A stretch of 5,595 bases of DNA. Source: DATKLL01 sp035542475. Lineage in GTDB: Bacteria; Desulfobacterota; Syntrophia; Syntrophales; UBA2185. The notes beneath the pieces were generated by a model. That model was given only the letters and a program-made list of their open reading frames with translations. It ran no database searches and was not told the DNA's origin. The DNA lies in contig DATKLL010000161.1 of NCBI GenBank assembly GCA_035542475.1, forward strand, positions 1 through 5,595, given 5' to 3'. The first letter of the stretch is position 1; each line of letters opens with the position of its first letter. The position numbers and the translations under genes are program-made. Shown piece after piece: positions 1 through 5,024 of the stretch.

Positions 1-1
1 C

Positions 2-1177
2 AGTCATAATGACGATATAAGGCGTTTGGTCGAAAAAGGCTACGCCGTTGGCTTTGATAGCAATTATCTGATCATACGCGATATTCCGTATCTGGATGAT
101 CAGAAACAGTTGCAGACCGGCGCAATCGTTACGAAACTGGTATTTATTGATCAGGAACGGGTCACACAGGAGGACCATCAAATTTTTTTCGCTGGATCTA
201 TCCCGCGCAATATAGATGGAATCCCAATTCCGAACCTCGGGGGTGGGGCTACTCAGCTTGCGTTAAGCGAGGCCTGTAAGGATGTCGTCGTGCAGCGCTC
301 GTTTTCGAATAAGCCCCGGATCAGCGGCAAATTCTCGGATTTCTTTGAAAAGATTGAAAGTTACGTCAACATTATTTCCGGGCCTGCGATGGAGTTGTAT
401 AAGGTCACTCCCTACACATTTCGCGCCCAGAAAGAGATATTATCAGAATCGGTATTCAAATTCCACGACACGCTGACGAGCAGAGCGGAAATTACCGACC
501 TTTCCGCGAAGTTCAAGGATGATGTGATCGCTGTGATAGGCTTGGGAGGCACAGGCGCATATGTTCTGGATTTCCTCATGAAGACGCCGGTTCGGGAAAT
601 TCGCGCCTTTGATCATGATTCTTTTCACGTCCACAATGCCTTTCGCTCACCTGGGAGAACCGAAGAGGCCGAATTCGGCAAGTCGAAGGCGGAAGTCTAC
701 CATTCACGCTACGATAACTTCCGGACAGGGATATCCGTTGAACCGAAGTTCATTGATCTCTCATGCCGTGACGACTTCGAAGGTGTGACCTTCGCGTTCG
801 TATGCGTCGACAAAGGTCCGTCGCGCTCCGGTATTTTTGAGTTACTCCTTTCTATGGGCATTCCTTTCATTGATGTAGGCATGGGCCTCAATCGTAAAGA
901 TGGGGTGCTGAAGGGAATGGTCCGCACTACCTATTACTCTGCGGAGCGCGGCCAAGAGGTACGCGAAAAAGGATTGGCGGAATTAAAGGAAACTCCGGAT
1001 GATCTATATCGGACCAACATTCAAATAGGCGAACTCAACGCCCTCAATGCTTGCCTGGCTGTCATAAGGTTTAAACAGCTTCGGGGCTTCTATTTTGAAG
1101 AGGTTCCTTATTATCATCTCCTGTTTGATCCAGGTGATCTAAAGATATTCGGAGCCTCACATCTCGATGAAAATTAA
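2..1177 (+). CDS. E1-like ThiF-fold adenylyltransferase with N-terminal DUF6791 domain (5' end outside window)
   Basis: The frame is open to the left edge (codons from base 2), so the start lies upstream; the TTG at 26 is internal. Residues below count from that TTG. Residues 1-150 match DUF6791 as I remember it (FFAGSIPRNIDG at 54-65, then an aromatic-rich stretch). Residues 166-350 are a ThiF/MoeB/E1 Rossmann domain: GLGGTG nucleotide loop (172-177), acidic FDHD (195-198), N204 and R207 matching the E1 Asn/Arg pair, K219/K221, and D262-R267. The family adenylates the C-terminal glycine of a ubiquitin-like protein with ATP. No cysteine occurs between 261 and 342 where an E1 active-site Cys would be expected; Cys are only at 84, 247, 260 and 343. 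There is no CxxC zinc pair and no fused E2 domain. It overlaps the DUF6527 gene by 11 bp, so they form one operon. Family assignment is firm; the substrate is outside the window and unknown. Confidence 0.88.
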   Translation, partial: SHNDDIRRLVEKGYAVGFDSNYLIIRDIPYLDDQKQLQTGAIVTKLVFIDQERVTQEDHQIFFAGSIPRNIDGIPIPNLGGGATQLALSEACKDVVVQRSFSNKPRISGKFSDFFEKIESYVNIISGPAMELYKVTPYTFRAQKEILSESVFKFHDTLTSRAEITDLSAKFKDDVIAVIGLGGTGAYVLDFLMKTPVREIRAFDHDSFHVHNAFRSPGRTEEAEFGKSKAEVYHSRYDNFRTGISVEPKFIDLSCRDDFEGVTFAFVCVDKGPSRSGIFELLLSMGIPFIDVGMGLNRKDGVLKGMVRTTYYSAERGQEVREKGLAELKETPDDLYRTNIQIGELNALNACLAVIRFKQLRGFYFEEVPYYHLLFDPGDLKIFGASHLDEN

Positions 1178-1568
1178 GCTGCAGCGCGTCCACTATATGC
1201 CTAACGAACTGGAGCCCGGTATACTTTACGTTTCAGAGGAATTTGATATTGCGGCGCATCTTTGCGCATGTGGATGTGGTTCTAAAATCAGAACACCGCT
1301 GGGTCCAACTGACTGGATTCTTGAAGAGACAGAAAGCGGCCCGACGCTTTATCCCTCGGTGGGTAATTGGCAGCAAGCTTGCCAATCGCACTATTGGATA
1401 TATCGCGGCAAAATTAGATGGGCTGAGAAGTGGACATCGGAACAAATCACCTCGGGCCATCGCGAGGAGGAAGAACGTCGGCGTGCCTACTATGATATTC
1501 TTGGTGGTCGGCGTGACGGGGCCTCGCGAAGGTTCTTGCATTGGGTGAGGGCCCTTTTCGTGCGGTAG
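1167..1568 (+). CDS. DUF6527 family small metal-binding protein, partner of the E1-like gene
   Basis: A 133-residue protein that I recognise as DUF6527 from its signature: MPNELEPGILYVS (11-23), HLCACGCGSK (31-40), TPLGPTDW (43-50), PSVGNW (63-68) and C72-x2-H75-YWI. H31, C33, C35, C37, C72 and H75 could bind a zinc ion; this is inferred from spacing. The tail (95-133) is rich in Arg and Glu and probably variable. Its ATG lies inside the 3' end of the E1-like gene (11-bp overlap), so it is probably translated by coupling; the ATG at 1197 (residue 11) is a less likely start because the family usually has about ten residues before MPxxLEPG. From memory, DUF6527 genes commonly sit beside ThiF/E1 and multi-ubiquitin genes, suggesting an accessory role in ubiquitin-like conjugation. 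No enzymatic activity is known to me. No signal peptide or membrane segment is visible. Confidence 0.85.
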   Translation: MKIKLQRVHYMPNELEPGILYVSEEFDIAAHLCACGCGSKIRTPLGPTDWILEETESGPTLYPSVGNWQQACQSHYWIYRGKIRWAEKWTSEQITSGHREEEERRRAYYDILGGRRDGASRRFLHWVRALFVR

Positions 1569-1585
1569 TGGGTGTGAGCAACAGA

Positions 1586-1735
1586 ATCCCACCTTATGCG
1601 TTCGGAAGTCCGGAGTAGGAGCTCCAAATATCTATCCAAATTTTCTTCTGCTTCTTTTAATTGCTGCTCATTCAGCTAACGATAAAGACTCCGAAGAGTT
1701 GACTCCGTTTGACTATCAGAATTATCTTCAACCAT
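1586..1735 (-). pseudogene. Remnant of a small gene, interrupted by an in-frame TAG
   Basis: Reading the minus strand from an ATG at 1735-1733 gives about 19 residues ending LRSLYR, then TAG at 1678-1676, then the same frame goes on with LNEQQLKEAEENLDRYLELL and RTSERIRWD. The pattern (LRxLYP, then L-x-E-E-L-x-EAEENLxRYLEL) resembles short hypothetical proteins often seen in bacterial accessory DNA, in which the two parts are continuous; that comparison is from memory. The simplest reading is a nonsense-mutated, 3'-truncated gene: after WDS the frame runs into the 3' end of the convergent DUF6527 gene and stops at 1492-1490 without further family-like sequence. There is no Shine-Dalgarno sequence before the ATG. 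Read-through of the TAG is possible but unsupported. Confidence 0.4.
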
Positions 1736-1811
1736 ATCGGTCAAAGATAATACATGCTAGATATTTCTCAACAACTAGGATTGTTTATCAGAGAATAGTT
1801 GCTCTTTCATC

Positions 1812-1958
1812 CTAATTGTTCCTACTTACAATGATCCTTAAGATTGCTATCACGACATGACTATATAAACCTTCACTGGTTTTGCCGGGATTGTTTTTGA
1901 AAAACTCAACCAGTTTTTCAATCAACCTATCCCAGGTTCGAGGTATGTCCAGATACAA
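1812..1958 (-). CDS. Possible 48-residue ORF or decayed 3' extension of the upstream gene
   Basis: On the minus strand, a TTG at 1958-1956 is preceded at about 7 bp by a purine-rich AGGGTTAGGA and opens 48 codons, ending at TAG 1814-1812. The product (LDIPRTWDRLIEKLVEFFKN, then NPGKTSEGLY, then a hydrophobic VVIAILRIIV) has the amphipathic helical look of coding sequence. It lies in exactly the same frame as the 155-residue gene upstream, six codons after that gene's TGA (1979-1977), so it may be a second small gene or a former extension cut off by a stop mutation. I do not recognise a family. Confidence 0.25.
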   Translation of the reverse strand: MYLDIPRTWDRLIEKLVEFFKNNPGKTSEGLYSHVVIAILRIIVSRNN

Positions 1959-1976
1959 GGTATTCCTAACCCTTCT

Positions 1977-2444
1977 TCACTCTTGCACTCGATGTTTTGA
2001 AAGGTTAATGGTGATAATTGTACCTTGTCGCCACTTAAGTTTGGTTCCAAACATTGAAACGAATTTTATCTTTCCTGATTCGGCAGCCAGCGCAATGTAT
2101 CGAAACGATTGGGATGGAATGGAACAATAGAAAATAAACGTATCATCTCCTCTTGGGATTTCCATCCAGCCGATAGCTTTTGCAGATATGATTGTAGGTT
2201 TCTCTTTCCAATAGTCGTCCATTTGAGGGTCACTCGCTATTTCAATCCTGGCCTTGCTGGCTTTTTCTAGAATAGGCGAAAGAATTCTCCCCGTCAGAAT
2301 CAGCTTTGAAGATTCCCAATATACACCTCCAATCATTCCCTTGCGGACGGTATTTAATCCGAAATGATAATCAGCTTCCCAGTCTTCGACTTCGATTTCA
2401 TACGATACATTTTCATCCTGCTTTTTCTTTCTTTTCCGTTTCAT
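1977..2444 (-). CDS. Hypothetical protein, 155 residues, unrecognised family
   Basis: The protein begins with a very basic run (KRKRKKK, residues 2-8), followed by an acidic stretch and then an alternating hydrophobic/polar pattern suggesting a mostly beta-strand domain (about 15-150): KLILTGRILSP (47-57), a hydrophobic TFIFYCSIPS, and SGKIKFVSMFGTKLKWRQG near the C-terminus. That last motif, glycine then a strand then G-x-x-L, resembles uncharacterised bacterial proteins I have seen, but I cannot name a family or function. There is no signal peptide, membrane segment or Cys/His cluster. The ATG at 2444 is the only usual start, with a weak GAGA about 10 bp before it; the frame stays open upstream to a TGA at 2531-2529, so the gene might have lost an N-terminal part. 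It is convergent with the E1/DUF6527 operon and divergent from xis-int, so it belongs to neither. Confidence 0.6.
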   Translation of the reverse strand: MKRKRKKKQDENVSYEIEVEDWEADYHFGLNTVRKGMIGGVYWESSKLILTGRILSPILEKASKARIEIASDPQMDDYWKEKPTIISAKAIGWMEIPRGDDTFIFYCSIPSQSFRYIALAAESGKIKFVSMFGTKLKWRQGTIITINLSKHRVQE

Positions 2445-2732
2445 CTTTTTTGTCTCATGCGAGTTTGCGAGATTGTCTTCACCCTTCGGTCGTCCAGCAA
2501 AATTGGACTCTGACTTCCACCTTAAACTTCAGTGTTTTTGTTTAACATATCTCCCGATAACATAGAACAGAAAACGTTGCCACCAACGGCAAATATTCCC
2601 TTCTTGTTGGGGCCGAATGCCTTCTTTAGGCTGAAGCTGATCACATTAGACATTAATCAGTTTTGTGATAGAGTGGACGTGCACGTCGGTAATACATGAT
2701 TGCCGACCACATACCCGCTCCTTAAGAACAAA
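2445..2732. other. Intergenic region upstream of the excisionase gene
   Basis: Nearly 290 bp separate the divergent hypothetical gene and xis. On the minus strand there is a 43-codon ORF (ATG 2653-2651 to TAA 2524-2522) with fairly protein-like composition (KKAFGPNKKGIFAVGGN within it), but it has no ribosome-binding site and no family I recognise, so I do not call it a gene. The xis-proximal end (about 2640-2732) must hold the promoter for xis-int; a TAGACA (2647-2652) and a GATAGA (2667-2672) are poorly spaced and I do not call a promoter. A perfect palindrome sits at 2676-2687. Confidence 0.4.
2676..2687. promoter_or_regulatory. 12-bp perfect palindrome, candidate operator for xis-int
   Basis: GACGTGCACGTC reads the same on both strands and lies 45 bp before the chosen ATG of the excisionase-like gene, a usual place for a dimeric repressor or autoregulator site. 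No second copy is seen in the window, so the regulator is unknown; the xis product itself is one candidate. Function is inferred from symmetry and position only. Confidence 0.35.
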
Positions 2733-2960
2733 ATGCCGATTGATTCTTACCAAGTGCCCCAATTATTAACCCCGGACGAACTGGCTGGTGTCTTGAAGAT
2801 TTCGAAAGCGGGAGTGTATCGCCTAATAGAAAGGCGCAAAATCGCCTTCCACAAGGTGGGCGGTAGCTTAAGATTCAATAGAGATGATGTCATGTCCTAT
2901 TTGCAGCAGAACCGGGTTGAACCAATCGGCTTAAAACACAATGGCGACAAGAAAACTTAA
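2733..2960 (+). CDS. Excisionase-like MerR-type winged-helix DNA-binding protein
   Basis: A 75-residue protein of the excisionase/HTH_17 type. Residues 12-34 (LTPDELAGVLKISKAGVYRL) form the helix-turn-helix with the usual LT-x-x-E-L-A-x-x-L-x-I-S-x-x-x-V-Y-R pattern, and the wing follows as KVGGSLRFNRDDV (41-53) with the typical G-x-x-R-F-x-x-D-D ending. Such proteins bend DNA at attachment sites and bias tyrosine recombinases towards excision, or regulate the element. I start at ATG 2733; an in-frame TTG at 2700 would add eleven residues unlike the family and has no better ribosome-binding site. The 3' end overlaps the integrase start by 20 bp, so the two are co-transcribed and probably translationally coupled. 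No Shine-Dalgarno is obvious. Confidence 0.82.
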   Translation: MPIDSYQVPQLLTPDELAGVLKISKAGVYRLIERRKIAFHKVGGSLRFNRDDVMSYLQQNRVEPIGLKHNGDKKT

Positions 2961-4026
2961 ACATTCGTGGTGGGTTGATTTCAGGTTTGAACACATTCGA
3001 TACCGCAAAAGAAGTCCCGAAAATTCCAAGGCCGGGGCCGAAACATATGAATCAGTGCTCAAACAAAGACTGGCCAGAGGAGAATCTATCGCCGATATAG
3101 AGAGAAAATCTAAGGCATGCCAAAGCTTCGAAAGATTCGCTTGGGAATGGTTTAATGTTTATGTTAAGAGCAATAACAAATTTTCAGAAATCCGAAGCAA
3201 GAAGATGATCCTGAAAAATCATCTAATCCCGCATTTCGGCAAAACCGGAATCGGACAAATAACCAGCTTTCAAGTTGAGCAGTTCAAGTCGCAAAAGAAA
3301 GAAAACGGGTTAACCGATAAGAGTATTAATAATTTCTTGACCGTACTCAGTAAGAGTTTAAAAACTGCTGATGAATGGTATGGATTAGGAAACATACCGA
3401 AGATAAGAATGTTAAAGGCTGCTCCGCAAAGATACGATTTTCTCACCCTTGAGGAGAGTGAGACTTTGTTAAGCCATGCCGAGGGTATATGGCATGAAAT
3501 GTTATTAATGGGACTTAAGGCTGGCTTGCGTTACGGCGAAATACGAGCACTTGAATGGTCTGATATAAATTGGGGAACGGGCAGAATAACGATCAGAAGG
3601 GCGGTTTATCGGGACGTAATTGATTCTCCTAAGAGCAACAAAGAAAGGCATATTCCTATGACTTCCCAAATCCGTTCTGTTTTGGAAAAAAGAAAAAAGA
3701 AAAGCGGTTTTGTCTTCGCAGATGAGAAAGGATATCTCTTGGAAGAAAATAAGCCACGCCGGGCCTTGATAAAAATTTGCAGGAAGGCCGGCTTGAGGGA
3801 AATCGGTTGGCATGTGTTGCGGCATACGTTTGCTTCTCATCTGGTTATGGCCGGTGCGTCTTTAAAGGCCATTCAGGAACTGCTTGGCCATTCAAGCATT
3901 CAGACAACTATGCGCTATGCTCATTTATCTCCGTCGGCATTAGAGGAGGCCGTGAATTTATTGGAAACAAACGGGAGCAAAAAAGATTTTGGGCAACCGG
4001 TGGGCAACTCGCCTAAGGAAAATTGA
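2941..4026 (+). CDS. Tyrosine recombinase / phage-type integrase
   Basis: A complete 361-residue protein of normal length for the family. Residues 1-58 are a short basic/aromatic arm-binding-type domain, about 62-150 the SAM-like core-binding domain (FAWEWFNVYV, then KKMILKNHLIPHFG), and 165-340 the catalytic domain. All six expected catalytic positions are visible: R197 in GLRYGE, K231 in SPKSNK, H291 and R294 in HVLRHTFASH, H317 in LLGHSS and nucleophile Y326 in MRYAH. It should catalyse site-specific integration and excision through a 3'-phosphotyrosine intermediate. It overlaps xis and ends 77 bp before the tmRNA-like attachment core, the usual position for an integrase at the attachment end of an island. 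Its last codons, beyond the catalytic domain, contain one of the GGGCAAC double repeats. No defect is seen, so it is probably active. Confidence 0.96.
   Translation: MATRKLKHSWWVDFRFEHIRYRKRSPENSKAGAETYESVLKQRLARGESIADIERKSKACQSFERFAWEWFNVYVKSNNKFSEIRSKKMILKNHLIPHFGKTGIGQITSFQVEQFKSQKKENGLTDKSINNFLTVLSKSLKTADEWYGLGNIPKIRMLKAAPQRYDFLTLEESETLLSHAEGIWHEMLLMGLKAGLRYGEIRALEWSDINWGTGRITIRRAVYRDVIDSPKSNKERHIPMTSQIRSVLEKRKKKSGFVFADEKGYLLEENKPRRALIKICRKAGLREIGWHVLRHTFASHLVMAGASLKAIQELLGHSSIQTTMRYAHLSPSALEEAVNLLETNGSKKDFGQPVGNSPKEN
3987..4008 (+). repeat. Left arm-type integrase site candidate (direct repeat copy 1)
   Basis: A 22-bp sequence with two GGGCAAC units starting at 3991 and 4002, 11 bp apart (one helical turn). 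It matches the copy at 4266-4287 at 21 of 22 positions. It lies within the 3' end of the integrase gene, 95 bp before the attachment core. Tandem short repeats spaced one turn apart on each side of a core are typical of integrase arm-binding sites; the function is inferred. Confidence 0.6.
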
Positions 4027-4103
4027 CGAATCGCGGAGTTTCAAACTTCTAATTTAGCGTTTAATATCAAGCCAAAATAAGATAGAGGAGTCTTATACGA
4101 TAG

Positions 4104-4130
4104 TGGTGGAGATGGCGGGAATTGAACCCG
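4104..4130 (-). other. Attachment core: 3'-end fragment of ssrA (tmRNA), or of a tRNA gene
   Basis: On the minus strand this ends in CATCTCCACCA, a 7-nt acceptor strand plus discriminator and CCA, preceded by a T-arm CGGG-TTCAATT-CCCG (stem 4127-4130 with 4116-4119, seven-base loop). This is the 3' end of many bacterial tmRNAs; a tRNA-Ala-like 3' end is the alternative. The fifth T-stem pair is mismatched (A opposite C), suggesting identity to the host gene stops at about 4130. Upstream on the minus strand (4131-4470) I see no tmRNA body or 5' end with the usual TTCGACGG-type segment, so only the fragment is present. Its closeness to the integrase and flanking repeats make it the integrase core site. 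Confidence 0.72.
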
Positions 4131-4265
4131 TGTAGAGAAGAAATACCAGGTAACTATCATATGCATATATTGCAACGGAAACGCTTGATACACAATGATA
4201 TTTTGAGTTTTTGCAGATTCTCAACCCTCGTCAGCGGTTAACTGTCTTAGTCACCTTTTATCACT

Positions 4266-4287
4266 TTTTGGGCAACCCGTGGGCAAC
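4266..4287 (+). repeat. Right arm-type integrase site candidate (direct repeat copy 2)
   Basis: Direct repeat of 3987-4008 with one mismatch (C in place of G between the two units), with GGGCAAC units at 4270 and 4281, the same 11-bp spacing and the same orientation. It lies 135 bp beyond the attachment core. It could be the second arm of an attP-like site or the end of a neighbouring related element. Confidence 0.6.
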
Positions 4288-4356
4288 CGGACAAGTCGAA
4301 TTCCACGGGAAAATTATCAAAAAGAGCGGATATGTGAGAAAGTGATGGAGGGTGGC

Positions 4357-4372
4357 AAAAACCGAATACCGG
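4357..4372 (-). terminator. Weak candidate terminator after the CBASS operon
   Basis: On the minus strand, 28 nt after the Cap15 stop, CCG-GTATT-CGG forms a short hairpin (three pairs, a fourth as G-T wobble) followed by five T residues. Position and T-run fit an intrinsic terminator but the stem is too short to be convincing. Confidence 0.2.
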
Positions 4373-4400
4373 CGGGTGTTTTTTCTGGTGGTATTTGGCG

Positions 4401-5024
4401 TTAAGCAGCTTGATTCTTATTGATTCGAGTTACCTTGAGAACACCAATATTCTGACGATCTCTCCCAGAATAATACTCTCCATTAAGTACCTCGTTTTTG
4501 CCATCCAGTATCAAACGGGTTGTACCGCGATGGGTATGCATTGTACTGACCGCATTAACTCCTGGCTCGTTTACGTATTCGTAAGATAAGACATTCTCTT
4601 CCGATACAACAAGGGACCCAGAGATACTATATGATTTCGACTGCGTTGTGCGAGCGACTACGAGTAACTCCGTCCATGTCTGCCGAATCGTTAAGGTTAT
4701 CTCTACCTCAATACCAAAACCCGCTGACACTCCGGGTGTTTCAATGGGGCTAGCGCGTCCGCGCCACTCACCAGATAAATCAGGAATCTTGGTAATAAAA
4801 ATCAGATGGACCCATTTCCATTTCCACATGACCCTATCAAAGAAATAATAAAATAATCCATAAAGAGCCATCGTATCCACAGGTAGACTTAGCCACCATG
4901 GCGGCGTGAAATTATATACTTTAAACAAACGCGATATCAAAAATGCAGAACCGATTGCCGCCCCAGCAAGAAAAAAAGGTATTATTCGCCGCTCTCGCGA
5001 GTTTGTTGAGTATGAATGCATCAT
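4401..5024 (-). CDS. cap15: CBASS effector Cap15: two-TM, cyclic-nucleotide-sensing beta-barrel protein
   Basis: A complete 207-residue protein. It has two membrane helices at about 14-33 (FFLAGAAIGSAFLISRLF) and 44-63 (WLSLPVDTMALYGLFYYFF), then a strand-rich domain from 80 to 202 with the motifs I associate with Cap15/S-2TMBeta: PDLSGEWRGR (81-90), TIRQTWTELLV (112-122), SKSYSISG (129-136), LSYEYVNEP (146-154), HRGTTRLILDG (165-175) and LNGEYYSGRDR (180-190). In CBASS, Cap15 sits in the inner membrane; on binding the second messenger made by its CD-NTase it assembles and disrupts the membrane, killing the infected cell. The ATG (5024-5022) overlaps the TGA of the CD-NTase gene in an ATGA, so the pair is translationally coupled; a second ATG follows immediately at 5021. 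Length and motifs are intact. Function is from family knowledge; recognition is strong. Confidence 0.88.
   Translation of the reverse strand: MMHSYSTNSRERRIIPFFLAGAAIGSAFLISRLFKVYNFTPPWWLSLPVDTMALYGLFYYFFDRVMWKWKWVHLIFITKIPDLSGEWRGRASPIETPGVSAGFGIEVEITLTIRQTWTELLVVARTTQSKSYSISGSLVVSEENVLSYEYVNEPGVNAVSTMHTHRGTTRLILDGKNEVLNGEYYSGRDRQNIGVLKVTRINKNQAA

Larger units (their letters stand above)
1569..1976. other. AT-rich interval without a confident intact gene
   Basis: This 408-bp gap between two convergent genes becomes clearly richer in A and T just after the DUF6527 stop. It contains the TAG-interrupted remnant and the possible 48-residue ORF, both on the minus strand. A 10-bp inverted repeat (1897-1906 and 1912-1921, loop CAACC) lies inside that possible ORF. 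I see no transcription terminator for either convergent gene, no RNA gene and no insertion-sequence ends. It looks like decaying DNA at a cassette boundary. Confidence 0.5.
4027..4400. other. Gene-free attachment-site region between integrase and Cap15 genes
   Basis: These 374 bp hold no coding sequence I would support. They contain the tmRNA/tRNA 3'-end core (4104-4130), the right GGGCAAC repeat (4266-4287) and a weak possible terminator for the CBASS operon (4357-4372). No strong terminator is visible after the integrase; AGTTTcAAACT near 4035 has too short a loop. The layout is that of a recombination site. Confidence 0.6.

Noticed and set aside
26..28. TTG as the start of the E1-like gene
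   Set aside because: The frame is open to the left edge and the preceding codons (NDDIRRL) continue naturally into the family's usual N-terminus, so the gene is cut by the window.
2..1177. E1-like protein as Cap2 of the CBASS operon (type II CBASS)
   Set aside because: It is over 3 kb away, on the other strand, beyond the integrase module, and has DUF6791 rather than a Cap2-type E2 domain. It pairs with DUF6527.
1233..1592. 119-codon minus-strand ORF
   Set aside because: It is antisense to the well-supported DUF6527 gene and has no protein family look.
1897..1921. 10-bp inverted repeat as a transcription terminator
   Set aside because: The stem is nearly all A-T, there is no following T-run on either strand, and it falls inside a possible small ORF.
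1882..2130. 82-codon plus-strand ORF
   Set aside because: It has low-complexity, shadow-like composition and lies opposite the more protein-like minus-strand frame.
2700..2732. Longer excisionase starting at TTG 2700
   Set aside because: The added residues do not resemble the family and the TTG has no ribosome-binding site; ATG 2733 fits better.
3505..3840. 111-codon minus-strand ORF
   Set aside because: It is antisense to the integrase catalytic domain, whose active-site residues are all present on the plus strand.
4104..4470. Complete tmRNA gene on the minus strand
   Set aside because: Only the T-arm, acceptor strand and CCA are present; no 5' acceptor half, tag reading frame or TTCGACGG-type segment is found where they should be.
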